Source: Shimia abyssi
GTDB taxonomy: Bacteria > Pseudomonadota > Alphaproteobacteria > Rhodobacterales > Rhodobacteraceae
Assembly (NCBI RefSeq): GCF_003014475.1
Contig: NZ_PYGJ01000014.1
Span: forward strand, 1-64,000
Direction of reading: 5' to 3'
Length of the DNA stretch: 64,000 nucleotides
Position numbers and translations under genes: made by a program. The notes beneath the pieces are model-generated. The model saw nothing but the letters and a program-made list of their open reading frames with translations. It ran no database searches and was not told the origin of the DNA. Shown piece after piece: positions 16,952 through 25,015 of the stretch (positions are counted from its first letter, which is position 1; each line of letters begins with the position of its first letter).

Positions 16952-16970
16952 GGTCAAGATATTTGACCAC
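16952..16970. promoter_or_regulatory. Putative FadR-type operator 1
   Basis: TGGTCAAGATATTTGACCA is a near-perfect palindrome whose core GTCAA-N5-TTGAC (16954-16968) recurs at 17023. TGGT/ACCA half-sites are known for the FadR/PdhR group. It lies just upstream of the regulator start, where it could block its transcription. Confidence 0.6.
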
Positions 16971-17022
16971 GTTTTCGACTTAAGAGCAAGCGGGCAGTGT
17001 GATCACGTTTCATGTCAATGGG

Positions 17023-17037
17023 TCAATGTTATTGACT
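17023..17037. promoter_or_regulatory. Putative FadR-type operator 2
   Basis: GTCAATGTTATTGAC repeats the GTCAA-N5-TTGAC core of operator 1, centred 69 bases away and 52 bases upstream of the aminotransferase ATG. The position fits repression of the divergent promoter. Confidence 0.6.
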
Positions 17038-17088
17038 TAGTTTGGTGGCTGGATAGTCTCCGTCCAACTGCACAGGGAGGATTCTGTT

Positions 17089-18303
17089 ATGACACTGGAA
17101 AACTTGTTCGCCAGCCGCACTCAACACATGCGGGCCTCGGAAATTCGCGAGCTACTTAAGCTGCTTGAGCAGCCGGGTATTTTGTCTTTTGCGGGCGGCA
17201 TTCCTGATCCCGCGCTCTTCCCCTCAGACGCCTTTGCCAAAGCTTATGCCAGCGCGCTGACACCCGAACGCCAAGCCGGGTCACTGCAATACTCGGTCAG
17301 CGAAGGGTATCTGCCGCTTCGCAAATGGATCGCTGACCGAATGGCGCTGTTCGGGGTAGCGTGCTCTGTCGAAAATGTCCTCATTACCTCCGGGTCTCAG
17401 CAAGCTCTGGACTACTTGGGCAAGCTCTTTCTGTCTCCCAATGACACCGCATTGGTACGCTGGCCCACGTACATGGGCGCGCTGGGCGCGTTTCGCGCGT
17501 ATGAGCCGCGTTTCGACCGGTTGAGCCTTGGCGCAAATCGTCCGGTTCAAGACTTGAAAGATGCCGCACAGGCTTCGGGTGGATCGGTCAAATTTGCGTA
17601 TCTTTCCTCAGATTTTTCCAACCCAACTGGCGAAACGGTGGACCGGCAAGGGCGTGAACAACTGCTTGATTTGGCCGAGGCATTGAATAGCGCAGTGATC
17701 GAGGATGCAGCCTATCAGGAGTTGCGATTTGACGGCGATTTTGTGCCGCCAATCCTAGCAATTGAGTTGGAACGAAAAGGGCATATTGATGCCTGTCGCA
17801 CGATCTATTGCGGAAGCTTCTCAAAGACGCTTTCACCGGGCCTCAGGGTGGGTTGGGTGGTTGCAGCGCAGCCGGTTATTCAGCAATTGGTGCTGACGAA
17901 ACAGGCCAGCGACCTACACTCTCCAACCATCAATCAGATCGTGATACACGATGTCGCAGCACGGATGTTTGAGACGCATCTTGCCAAGCTGCGAGAGCAT
18001 TACGGTTCACGTCGCGACGCGATGTTGTCTGCGTTGGAACGGCACATGCCAAACGGTGTCGCGTGGACCAAACCCGAGGGGGGTATGTTTGTCTGGCTCA
18101 CGTTACCTGAGGGCATGAATGGGGCTGATCTATTGGCGGATGCCCTGCGGACAGAGCAGGTTGCCTTTGTTCCGGGGGCCGCATTTTTCCCGGATGGATC
18201 GGGTGAAAATACACTGCGCTTGAACTTTTCCAGCCCCAATATAGAACAGATCAATGAGGGTATGCTGCGGCTAGGCCGGGTGCTGCGTGGTTCGATGAAC
18301 TGA
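17089..18303 (+). CDS. PLP-dependent class I/II aminotransferase (2-aminoadipate-type)
   Basis: A 404-residue fold-type I aminotransferase: FAGGIPDPALFP at the N-terminus, the LQYSVSEGYLPLR and TSGSQQALD segments, the PLP-binding lysine in SFSKTLSPGLRVGW and the C-terminal arginine region LRLNFS. This arrangement fits the 2-aminoadipate/LysN and KAT-like group. The amino donor cannot be read from the sequence. GGGAGG about 10 bases upstream supports the ATG at 17089. It is divergent from the FadR-type regulator, which probably controls it. Confidence 0.85.
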   Translation: MTLENLFASRTQHMRASEIRELLKLLEQPGILSFAGGIPDPALFPSDAFAKAYASALTPERQAGSLQYSVSEGYLPLRKWIADRMALFGVACSVENVLITSGSQQALDYLGKLFLSPNDTALVRWPTYMGALGAFRAYEPRFDRLSLGANRPVQDLKDAAQASGGSVKFAYLSSDFSNPTGETVDRQGREQLLDLAEALNSAVIEDAAYQELRFDGDFVPPILAIELERKGHIDACRTIYCGSFSKTLSPGLRVGWVVAAQPVIQQLVLTKQASDLHSPTINQIVIHDVAARMFETHLAKLREHYGSRRDAMLSALERHMPNGVAWTKPEGGMFVWLTLPEGMNGADLLADALRTEQVAFVPGAAFFPDGSGENTLRLNFSSPNIEQINEGMLRLGRVLRGSMN

Positions 18304-18324
18304 CCAATTTGGTATTTCGGTGTC

Positions 18325-18357
18325 ACGTCGGTATAACGTCGGTATTGCGTCGGCATC
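18325..18357 (+). repeat. Three direct 11-bp repeats
   Basis: ACGTCGGTATA (18325-18335), ACGTCGGTATT (18336-18346) and GCGTCGGCATC (18347-18357) follow each other without gaps. The period is close to one helical turn, so a protein could bind all three on one face. They lie about 75-100 bases upstream of the lipoprotein gene. Confidence 0.6.
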
Positions 18358-18389
18358 ATTTTCTAAAAACCGCGTGTGGCCCGACGCGT

Positions 18390-18404
18390 TTAAGAGCGCG
18401 TTAA
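18390..18404 (+). promoter_or_regulatory. CtrA-like box (TTAA-N7-TTAA)
   Basis: TTAAGAGCGCGTTAA exactly fits the TTAA-N7-TTAA consensus of the alphaproteobacterial regulator CtrA, 24 bases upstream of the lipoprotein ATG. A single short match can arise by chance. Confidence 0.45.
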
Positions 18405-18428
18405 CCAATCTCATGCAAATCTGGCGCC

Positions 18429-18827
18429 ATGCGATGGCTGGCGATGTGTGTGGGTCTGGTACTGGCGGGGTGCAATGCACCCACGCCCTATTTTCGTGGA
18501 ACTGAGGTAACGCGCATTTCTGTCGGCGGCAGCACTTTTGACATTCGTCAACGCGGGCGGCTTGCCGAGGCGGTGCGCGTGAACACGGAATATGCGCCCC
18601 GGTTGGGACCCATCGGGCGGCGTGCAGAAGTTGCCATTGAAACCGTGACGGGCTGTGACGTGGTTGAAATCCGCGGTGATGCGGCGTTGGTATTGGGCAT
18701 CATGGATTGCGGAGATGACTACCGTCCACCCATGGCCAGCTATGCTCCACGCTATCAGGATTGCGAGGTTGTGGACGTGTTTGTACCCAGTGGCGGCGAT
18801 ATCGCGTATCTGGAGGCCGAGTGTTGA
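18429..18827 (+). CDS. Small predicted lipoprotein of unknown function
   Basis: A 132-residue protein with a lipoprotein signal: MRW start, hydrophobic LAMCVGLVLAGC with lipobox LAGC and the modified cysteine at residue 15. The mature part is a compact domain with conserved-looking cysteines (GCDVVEIRGD, MDCGDD, DCEVVD, terminal EAEC). I do not recognise a named family. It would be anchored in the inner or outer membrane facing the periplasm. It is preceded by the 11-bp repeats and a CtrA-like box. Confidence 0.65.
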   Translation: MRWLAMCVGLVLAGCNAPTPYFRGTEVTRISVGGSTFDIRQRGRLAEAVRVNTEYAPRLGPIGRRAEVAIETVTGCDVVEIRGDAALVLGIMDCGDDYRPPMASYAPRYQDCEVVDVFVPSGGDIAYLEAEC

Positions 18828-18831
18828 TCAA

Positions 18832-19302
18832 TCAGCCCAGAGTGCGTGTCATGAAAATCGAGCTGCTGTTGGCCTCGTAGTCGCCAAATGGTGCACATTC
18901 CGTGAAACCATGGGCGCGATATAGGCTGTGGGCCTGTTCCAGTTTGTCGCCTGTTTCCAATTTCAGCTCAGTAAATCCTTGGGCCGTGGCCTCGGCGGCA
19001 AGCCGATGCAACAACTTGTGCGCAATGCCTTTGCCGCGGGCGCCGGGATCGACAAACATCGATTTCACTTCGCCATAACTGCCTTTGTTGGCCAACGCGG
19101 CGCAGCCTAATGTCTTGTCGCCCTCAAGCGCGACAAAGAACCGGATGTCAGGCACACACAGCGCGTCTATCGACAGGAAATGGTTGTCTTCGGCGTTAAA
19201 GAGGGACCGCATGAGCGCATGGCTTGCCTGCAAGAGCGCGGTTGCCTGTCGGTCTCGCGGGTTTCCCGGCACGATACGGATGTCTGACATGGTCTCAACC
19301 AT
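18832..19302 (-). CDS. GNAT-family N-acetyltransferase
   Basis: A 156-residue GNAT protein with the acetyl-CoA site VDPGARGKGIAHKLLHRLAAEA and the following TELKLETGDKLEQAHSLYRAHGF, typical of the PanZ/ElaA-like or putative acetyltransferase group. GGGAG 9 bases upstream supports ATG 19302; ATG 19290 (MSDIRIV) is also possible. It is convergent with the lipoprotein gene, with only 4 bases between stops. The acceptor is unknown. Confidence 0.8.
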   Translation of the reverse strand: MVETMSDIRIVPGNPRDRQATALLQASHALMRSLFNAEDNHFLSIDALCVPDIRFFVALEGDKTLGCAALANKGSYGEVKSMFVDPGARGKGIAHKLLHRLAAEATAQGFTELKLETGDKLEQAHSLYRAHGFTECAPFGDYEANSSSIFMTRTLG

Positions 19303-19388
19303 TTCTTTATGCTCCCGACTGCTAAGTGAGGTACTTGTGTCGCATTGCATCGCCCATTAGTCCAGAATTAACGAAACCCGAGGCGGCT

Positions 19389-19724
19389 ATGAACCATATC
19401 ATATTTGTATGTGACACATGTTGTGCAAATGGTGAAAAACCGGGTGGCGAGGGGTTTGCCGCAGCACTGCGCGAGGCCGCACCTGACGATGTTGAGGTGC
19501 GCTCGGTGAGTTGTCTGAACATGTGCGATGAGCCGCTTGCGTTGGCGCTGCGCGCGTCGGACAAGGTTGCGTATTTGTTTGCCGGAGTGAACCCAGAGAC
19601 AGATGTCGCCGACGCCTTGGAGCTGATACGGCTTTATCGAACTGCGCCTGGAGGTGTGATTGAAGACGCCCGTTCGGTTGGGCGTCTTCGGTTTTGTCTA
19701 AAAGGGCGCATTCCCGCGCTTTGA
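19389..19724 (+). CDS. DUF1636 family, thioredoxin-like [2Fe-2S]-type protein
   Basis: A 111-residue protein with two cysteine pairs, CDTC near the N-terminus and CLNMC in the middle, fitting the thioredoxin-like ferredoxin fold of DUF1636 proteins that are often found among cobalamin genes. An iron-sulfur cluster is likely but not provable here. The frame opens at 19326; ATG 19389 with GAGG upstream is the better start. It is convergent with cbtA (2-base gap), consistent with a link to cobalt/B12 metabolism. Confidence 0.75.
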   Translation: MNHIIFVCDTCCANGEKPGGEGFAAALREAAPDDVEVRSVSCLNMCDEPLALALRASDKVAYLFAGVNPETDVADALELIRLYRTAPGGVIEDARSVGRLRFCLKGRIPAL

Positions 19725-19726
19725 TT

Positions 19727-20416
19727 TTAGCTTTCTTCGCCTCGGGCGAAAAAGAAGGCGCAGAAATACCCGAGCACAGACCAGCCAATAGCAGCAAAGC
19801 CAAGGCTGATTGTGGCAAATTCTGCCGACAGTTCAGGTGGCGCGATGCCGAAATATGTGTCCAGATGCGGTGCGCCGTAAAACTGTGGCGCAAGAATTAG
19901 GACAAGCCCGAGAGCGTGCATCACCAGCGAACGACCAAAGGCGATGAGCGCAAGGCCAGCAGCCGTGAACAGGATAGTCGCAATCCACCAGACCTGTCGC
20001 GGTGCAAGCTCTGCGGCAGGGGTGCCCGGCAGTTCGGGCGGCAGGCCGACAGCAGGTGCAAGCAGCACGGCGATAAAGCCCGCAAGTCCCCAGATCAGAC
20101 CGTTTTGCGGTGTGATCTGTGTGCCGTTGCGTTCGCGCGCAAAACCCATTGCCGCGATCAACAACAGGGCATAGCCGGTGTATGTCACAACGTTAAAGCC
20201 AATGGTCATCAAGTGACGCGCCCATTCCGTGCCCAAACCGGGAGAGCCCTTGTCAGACTGGGTCATGCCATCAACGAGGAAGTGCACTCGTTCGCCGGAT
20301 TCATACAATTCGCCCTCCAGCAAAAGCGGGATGACAAAAACGAGCTGAAGCAGGGCGGCAATCAGTCCTGCTATCAGGCCAGCGAACACAGCGCTGGATA
20401 ACAAATTTTTGGTCAT
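19727..20416 (-). CDS. cbtA: CbtA-family cobalt transporter subunit
   Basis: A 229-residue membrane protein with five or so hydrophobic segments (N-terminal SSAVFAGLIAGLIAALLQL, then segments near 72-90, 108-125, 145-165 and 205-225). It matches the CbtA family of predicted cobalt transporters that work with CbtB. It is 19 bases downstream of cbtB and both are behind a cobalamin riboswitch, so expression should fall when adenosylcobalamin is abundant. The transport role is inferred from this regulation and family knowledge. Confidence 0.85.
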   Translation of the reverse strand: MTKNLLSSAVFAGLIAGLIAALLQLVFVIPLLLEGELYESGERVHFLVDGMTQSDKGSPGLGTEWARHLMTIGFNVVTYTGYALLLIAAMGFARERNGTQITPQNGLIWGLAGFIAVLLAPAVGLPPELPGTPAAELAPRQVWWIATILFTAAGLALIAFGRSLVMHALGLVLILAPQFYGAPHLDTYFGIAPPELSAEFATISLGFAAIGWSVLGYFCAFFFARGEES

Positions 20417-20435
20417 GTGGCCGATTGGCCCCTGC

Positions 20436-20603
20436 TTAGTGGCAGGGGAACGCCATCGCGTGACGCTGATCGTGCGCTGCGTCGTGCAGGACGGTTGCCT
20501 GCGCCATGCCCGAAACGGTCAGCAGTGCAACGCCAACTGTCATTGCCAGTACAAAAGCCAGGCCATGTGTGCGGACAGCTGTGATATTTGCGGTCGTGTT
20601 CAT
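20436..20603 (-). CDS. cbtB: CbtB-family cobalt transporter subunit (short ORF)
   Basis: A 55-residue protein, MNTTANITAVR.., with one membrane helix (about residues 15-33) and a histidine-rich C-terminus (HDAAHDQRHAMAFPCH), the hallmark of CbtB. The histidines probably bind cobalt at the membrane surface. Because it is short it can easily be missed; the start at 20603 follows GGAGAAAAAG. It is immediately upstream of cbtA and downstream of the riboswitch, so it is the first gene of a B12-controlled pair. Confidence 0.85.
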   Translation of the reverse strand: MNTTANITAVRTHGLAFVLAMTVGVALLTVSGMAQATVLHDAAHDQRHAMAFPCH

Positions 20604-20654
20604 TCTTTTTCTCCTTATCCCGTCACACCCGACGGGCAGATTCCGGTCCTATTT

Positions 20655-20836
20655 GCATACGGCTGGTCTCCTGGCTTGCGGGTCAACGCGGTGCATTCCC
20701 TTCCCGGGGCGAACCCCAGTGGTTTTGAACGCGCGCTCGCCGCTTACAGTCGCGGGGGCGGCTGTGGACTTGGGGCAGGCCCCGTACCACATTCCCATTT
20801 GATCCTCGGGCTTGTTGGCCTCTGAATACCGTATGC
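20655..20836 (-). promoter_or_regulatory. Cobalamin (B12) riboswitch
   Basis: On the minus strand the outer stem GCATACGG (20836-20829) pairs with CCGTATGC (20662-20655). Inside are the hallmark elements in order: GGGAATGTGGT, CCCCCGCGACTGTAAGCGG, the CCACTGG and GGGAAGG segments, and the B12 box GCCAGGAGACC (read on the minus strand, about 20674-20664). It lies 52 bases upstream of cbtB. Binding of adenosylcobalamin is expected to shut off cbtBA. Confidence 0.93.
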
Positions 20837-20945
20837 TTCCTGTTTGGCCTGAGAGAGCCTTGCCGGTCAAGGCCGATTCCGACATGCGAGTCACTTGAAA
20901 CGGCATTGCAATCAGTGTGCTTTGGGTGTTGTTGCTCCAATATCT

Positions 20946-20954
20946 TGTGGATAA
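20946..20954 (-). other. Isolated perfect DnaA-box sequence
   Basis: TTATCCACA on the minus strand matches the strongest E. coli DnaA box exactly, 102 bases upstream of smc. No second perfect box was found nearby, so it may be chance. Confidence 0.35.
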
Positions 20955-21055
20955 CTGGCCAATACCTGCCACATTCAGTGGTTTGGCGTTGACTCGGGGC
21001 CAAACGGCTTTGCAAACTCGTTAAACGCGGACGGAATCAGGAGACCCCAAACCCA

Positions 21056-24000
21056 TTGCGCTTTTCCAAACTTAGACTGAACGGCTTCAAAAGCTTTGTC
21101 GATCCGACCGACCTGATCATCGCTGATGGTCTGACCGGGGTTGTCGGACCGAATGGCTGTGGCAAGTCGAACCTGCTGGAAGCGTTGCGCTGGGTTATGG
21201 GCGAAAACCGACCCACTGCGATGCGCGGTGGTGGTATGGAAGATGTGATCTTTGCCGGTGCGGCAACCCGACCGGCGCGCAACTTTGCCGAAGTGAACCT
21301 GCTGCTCGACAACTCAGAGCGCCTCGCGCCGGCAGGATTCAACGAAGACGACTCGCTTGAGATCGTGCGGCGTATCACCCGTGACGTGGGCAGCGCCTAT
21401 AAGGTTAACACCAAGGATGTGCGGGCGCGGGATGTTCAGATGCTGTTTGCCGATGCCTCTACCGGAGCGCATTCGCCGGCACTTGTACGGCAGGGGCAGA
21501 TTTCCGAGTTGATTAACTCCAAGCCCAAGGCCCGCCGCCGTATTCTTGAGGAAGCAGCGGGGATTTCGGGGCTGTATCAACGGCGTCACGAGGCAGAGTT
21601 GAAGCTCAGAGGTGCGGAAACCAATCTGGCCCGCGTCGACGACGTGATCGAGCAGCTGGCGACTCAACTGGCGCAACTGGCGCGGCAGGCCAGACAGGCC
21701 GCGCGCTATCGTGCGATTGGCGAGGAATTGCGCCAGTCAGAGGGGATGCTGCTATATCGCCGTTGGCGCGAGGCGGATGACGGCCGGTTGAAAGCCGAAA
21801 ACGAGTTGCGCGAGCGCACCACCGCCGCCGCGCAGGCCGAAACGACGTCTCGAACGGCGGCCAAAGACCGCACTGCGCGCGACGACGCACTGCCAGCGTT
21901 GCGCGAAGAAGAGGCGATAGCCGCCGCCATTCTGCAACGCCTTCAGGTGCAGCGCGACGCGCTCAACGATCAGGAATCGCACGCGCTTCAGATCATCGAG
22001 ACGTTAAAGAACCGGATTGTGCAGCTTGCCCACGATATGGAGCGAGAAGCGGGATTGAACCGGGACGCCGGGGAAACCATCGATCGGTTAGAGTGGGAGC
22101 AGCGAGAGCTGGCTAAGGCGGGCGAGGGGCACACGGATCGACTTGAAGCCGCTGCCGATGAATCGCGCGAGGCTGCGAGTGTTTTGCAGGAACGCGAATC
22201 CGAGCTATCGGAAATGACCGAAGATGTCGCCCGCCTTGCGGCGCGCCACCAATCCGCGCATCGGTTGTTGGACGACAGCCGCAAGACATTGGCCAAAAGC
22301 GAGGGCGAGGCGGTTAAGGCGCGTGATGCCGTGGCCACTTCGCAAGAAGCGCTTGAACGCGCTGCTGGCGATCTGGAGCTTGCGCGGGAGGCTGAGGAAG
22401 AGGCTATCGAGGCCGCCGAAGCAGCTGAAGAACGGCTGGCCGAGACCGAAGAAGAACGCGCCGAAACGCAATCACGCGAGGCAGACGCTCGTGCCGAACG
22501 GTCAGAGGCCGAGGGCGAGTTGAACGCGCTGCGCGCGGAAACGACGGCGCTGGCGAAATTGGTCGAGCGTGACACGGCTGAGGGGGGACAGATCCTTGAC
22601 CGCCTTCAAGTTCAGCAAGGATTTGAGAAGGCGCTGGGCGCGGCGATGGCGGATGATCTGCGCGCGCCCGAAGTGGAAGAGGACGGCCCGTCGGGCTGGT
22701 TTGTTCTGCCTCCGTATGACCAAGATCAGCCCTTGCCTGATGGTGTCACGTCACTGGTGCAGCACGTGTCTGTGCCCGAGGTTTTGGAACGCCGGATGAG
22801 CCAGATTGGCCTGGTCTCTGCCGAAGATGCGCTGCGGCTGCAACCTTTGTTGAAACCAGGGCAACGCTTGGTATCGCTTGAGGGCGATTTGTGGCGTTGG
22901 GATGGATATCGTGCATGGGCCGAAGATGCGCCGAGCGCGGCAGCGTTGCGTCTGCAACAGCTGAACCGATTGGAAGAATTAAAGCAGGCAATGGCTCAGG
23001 CCACAGCCCGCACCGACGGGGCGGTTCAGGCCCACGAAACCTTGCAGATGCGGCTGCGGGATCTGTCGGAGATCGACAAGGCCGCGCGGATCGCAAGGCG
23101 TGACGCGGACCGCGCCGTGGCCGATGCAAATCGTGCCCTGTCGCGCGCCGAGGCAGACCGAAATCTGGCCGAAGGGCGACTGGATTCTCTGGGTCTTGCC
23201 GTGACTCGCCACGAGGAAGAAGCCCTGTCCGCGCGGGCGCAGGTACAAGAAGCAGAGGCGGCGTTGACTGACCTTGGCGATCTGGATGCAGCGCGCCAAA
23301 AGGTTGAAGACGTAAAAATGACGGTTGAGGCCGCGCGTATCATGATGATGTCGCGCCGTTCGGCCCATGACGAGGTGCGCCGCGAGGGCGAGGCGCGTTT
23401 GAAGCGCGCGCAGGAAGTGACCAAGGAAATCAGCGGTTGGCGTCACCGATTGGAAACCGCTGAAAAGCGCATCAATGAGTTGGCTGAACGCAAGGAAACC
23501 TCGGAAGAGGAATTGTTCGACGCGGGGAGTGCACCCGAAGAGATTGCGGCCAAGCGCGAAGAGTTAACCGACGCCATTGCCGAAGCCGAAGAACGGCGGC
23601 GGACGGCTGCGGATGCGTTGGCCGAGGCCGAAACAGCCTCTCGCGAGGCGGAACACGCGGCGCGTGATGCAGAGCGGTTGGCCGGTGAGGCCCGCGAGGC
23701 GCGCGCACGGGCCGAGGCGCGATCAGACGCGGCGCGCGAAACGGTTGCCTATGCCGCCGAGCGCATCATGGAAGATCAGGAAGTTTCGCCTGCAGATTTG
23801 CTGGAGCGGCTGGCGGTTGATCCAGATGACATGCCGGATGCGCAGGTGATCGAGGCGGATGTTAACCGTTTGAAACGTCAGCGTGATTCGCTGGGCGCGG
23901 TAAATCTGCGGGCAGAAGAGGACGCTAAGGAAGTTCAGGAAGAGCACGATACGCTGGTTAATGAAAAGGCCGATTTGGAAGAGGCAATCCGCACCTTGCG

Positions 24001-24511
24001 CAATGGGATTGCCAGCCTGAATCGCGAAGGGCGCGAGCGGCTTTTGACCGCGTTTGAGCAGGTCAATTCGAACTTTTCTATGTTGTTCCGCCATCTGTTT
24101 GGCGGAGGTGAGGCCAATTTGGTGCTGGTGGAAAGCGATGATCCGTTGGATGCGGGTCTTGAGATTATGTGCCAGCCGCCGGGCAAAAAGTTGTCGACCT
24201 TGTCGTTGCTATCGGGGGGGGAGCAAACCCTGACAGCGATGGCGTTGATTTTTGCGGTGTTCCTGGCCAACCCGGCGCCGATCTGTGTGTTGGACGAGGT
24301 CGACGCGCCGCTGGATGATGCCAACGTCACGCGGTTTTGTGATTTGCTCGACGAGATGTGCCGCCGCACCAACACCCGGTTCCTGATCATAACCCACCAC
24401 GCGGTGACCATGGCACGCATGGATCGGCTATTTGGCGTGACGATGGCCGAGCAGGGTGTTTCGCAGCTGGTCTCAGTTGACCTAAAAGCAGCGGAGACGC
24501 TGGTGGCGTAA
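21056..24511 (+). CDS. smc: Chromosome segregation ATPase SMC
   Basis: An 1151-residue SMC protein: N-terminal Walker A GPNGCGKSN (31-39), long coiled coils rich in Ala/Glu/Arg (about 165-490 and 650-985), a hinge region around 500-640, and a C-terminal head with the LSGGEQTLTAMAL signature and the Walker B VLDEVDAPLDDAN. The length is normal for bacterial SMC. The start is TTG 21056 with AGGAG 12 bases upstream. ScpA/ScpB partners are not in the window. It acts on the chromosome as the core of condensin. Confidence 0.96.
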   Translation: MRFSKLRLNGFKSFVDPTDLIIADGLTGVVGPNGCGKSNLLEALRWVMGENRPTAMRGGGMEDVIFAGAATRPARNFAEVNLLLDNSERLAPAGFNEDDSLEIVRRITRDVGSAYKVNTKDVRARDVQMLFADASTGAHSPALVRQGQISELINSKPKARRRILEEAAGISGLYQRRHEAELKLRGAETNLARVDDVIEQLATQLAQLARQARQAARYRAIGEELRQSEGMLLYRRWREADDGRLKAENELRERTTAAAQAETTSRTAAKDRTARDDALPALREEEAIAAAILQRLQVQRDALNDQESHALQIIETLKNRIVQLAHDMEREAGLNRDAGETIDRLEWEQRELAKAGEGHTDRLEAAADESREAASVLQERESELSEMTEDVARLAARHQSAHRLLDDSRKTLAKSEGEAVKARDAVATSQEALERAAGDLELAREAEEEAIEAAEAAEERLAETEEERAETQSREADARAERSEAEGELNALRAETTALAKLVERDTAEGGQILDRLQVQQGFEKALGAAMADDLRAPEVEEDGPSGWFVLPPYDQDQPLPDGVTSLVQHVSVPEVLERRMSQIGLVSAEDALRLQPLLKPGQRLVSLEGDLWRWDGYRAWAEDAPSAAALRLQQLNRLEELKQAMAQATARTDGAVQAHETLQMRLRDLSEIDKAARIARRDADRAVADANRALSRAEADRNLAEGRLDSLGLAVTRHEEEALSARAQVQEAEAALTDLGDLDAARQKVEDVKMTVEAARIMMMSRRSAHDEVRREGEARLKRAQEVTKEISGWRHRLETAEKRINELAERKETSEEELFDAGSAPEEIAAKREELTDAIAEAEERRRTAADALAEAETASREAEHAARDAERLAGEAREARARAEARSDAARETVAYAAERIMEDQEVSPADLLERLAVDPDDMPDAQVIEADVNRLKRQRDSLGAVNLRAEEDAKEVQEEHDTLVNEKADLEEAIRTLRNGIASLNREGRERLLTAFEQVNSNFSMLFRHLFGGGEANLVLVESDDPLDAGLEIMCQPPGKKLSTLSLLSGGEQTLTAMALIFAVFLANPAPICVLDEVDAPLDDANVTRFCDLLDEMCRRTNTRFLIITHHAVTMARMDRLFGVTMAEQGVSQLVSVDLKAAETLVA

Positions 24512-24512
24512 G

Positions 24513-24551
24513 GGGGCTCTGCCCCGTCGCCTGCGGCGACTCCCCGGGATA
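24513..24551 (+). terminator. GC-rich double hairpin after smc (possible terminator)
   Basis: GGGGCTCTGCCCC (24513-24525) and GTCGCC-TGC-GGCGAC (24526-24540) form two adjacent hairpins starting directly at the smc stop codon, followed by TCCCCGGGATATTTCTGG. There is no clear T-run. I believe similar GC-rich units recur after genes in Roseobacter genomes. Confidence 0.45.
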
Positions 24552-24638
24552 TTTCTGGCGAAAGGAAGCATCTGCATCACCCTATTGTGAGGGCCGTTTA
24601 CGGGGCTGGCGGGCTAGGGTAACGCAGGAGGTGCGCGA

Positions 24639-24998
24639 ATGAAGGCATGGGTTTTAACAGCTGCCATACTGGCGACGCCGGTGGCGGCGCAGGAATGGAC
24701 AACGCGGGAGGGCGATACGGTTTTTGACGCCGAAGCACTTAGCGCGCGGCTGTCTGGTCAAACATTGGTGTTTTATGATGATGGCCGATCGGTTTACGAG
24801 GCAGATGGCAAATACAACTACACCTATGGCGGCGGCGGAACGTGGTTTGGCCATTGGGAGACCAAGGGCGATAGCGTGGTTTGCGTGACTTTTGTCACCG
24901 GGGTTGAGCGTTGTGACCGAATTGTTGAAAACGCGGGCAAACTGATTGTGTTAACCGCTGACGGGCAGCGGTTTCCGGTGCGTCCGCAAGAAGGGTAG
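24639..24998 (+). CDS. Small exported protein of unknown function
   Basis: A 119-residue protein with a clear Sec signal peptide (MKAWVLTAAILATPVAAQ, cleavage after AAQ at about 18). The mature part contains the FYDDGRSVYEADGKYNYTYGGGGTWFGHWETKGDSVC-like beta-rich region with two cysteines (CVTF..ERCDR) that could form a disulfide. It resembles small periplasmic proteins common in Rhodobacteraceae; no function is known. GGAGG lies 8 bases upstream of the ATG. It is convergent with the SorC regulator gene. Confidence 0.7.
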   Translation: MKAWVLTAAILATPVAAQEWTTREGDTVFDAEALSARLSGQTLVFYDDGRSVYEADGKYNYTYGGGGTWFGHWETKGDSVVCVTFVTGVERCDRIVENAGKLIVLTADGQRFPVRPQEG

Positions 24999-25015
24999 CC
25001 CGAGCAAGGTCGGAT

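Noticed and set aside
21988-22575. Serine/alanine-rich minus-strand frame inside smc
   Set aside because: Low-complexity composition produced by the coiled-coil coding sequence on the other strand.
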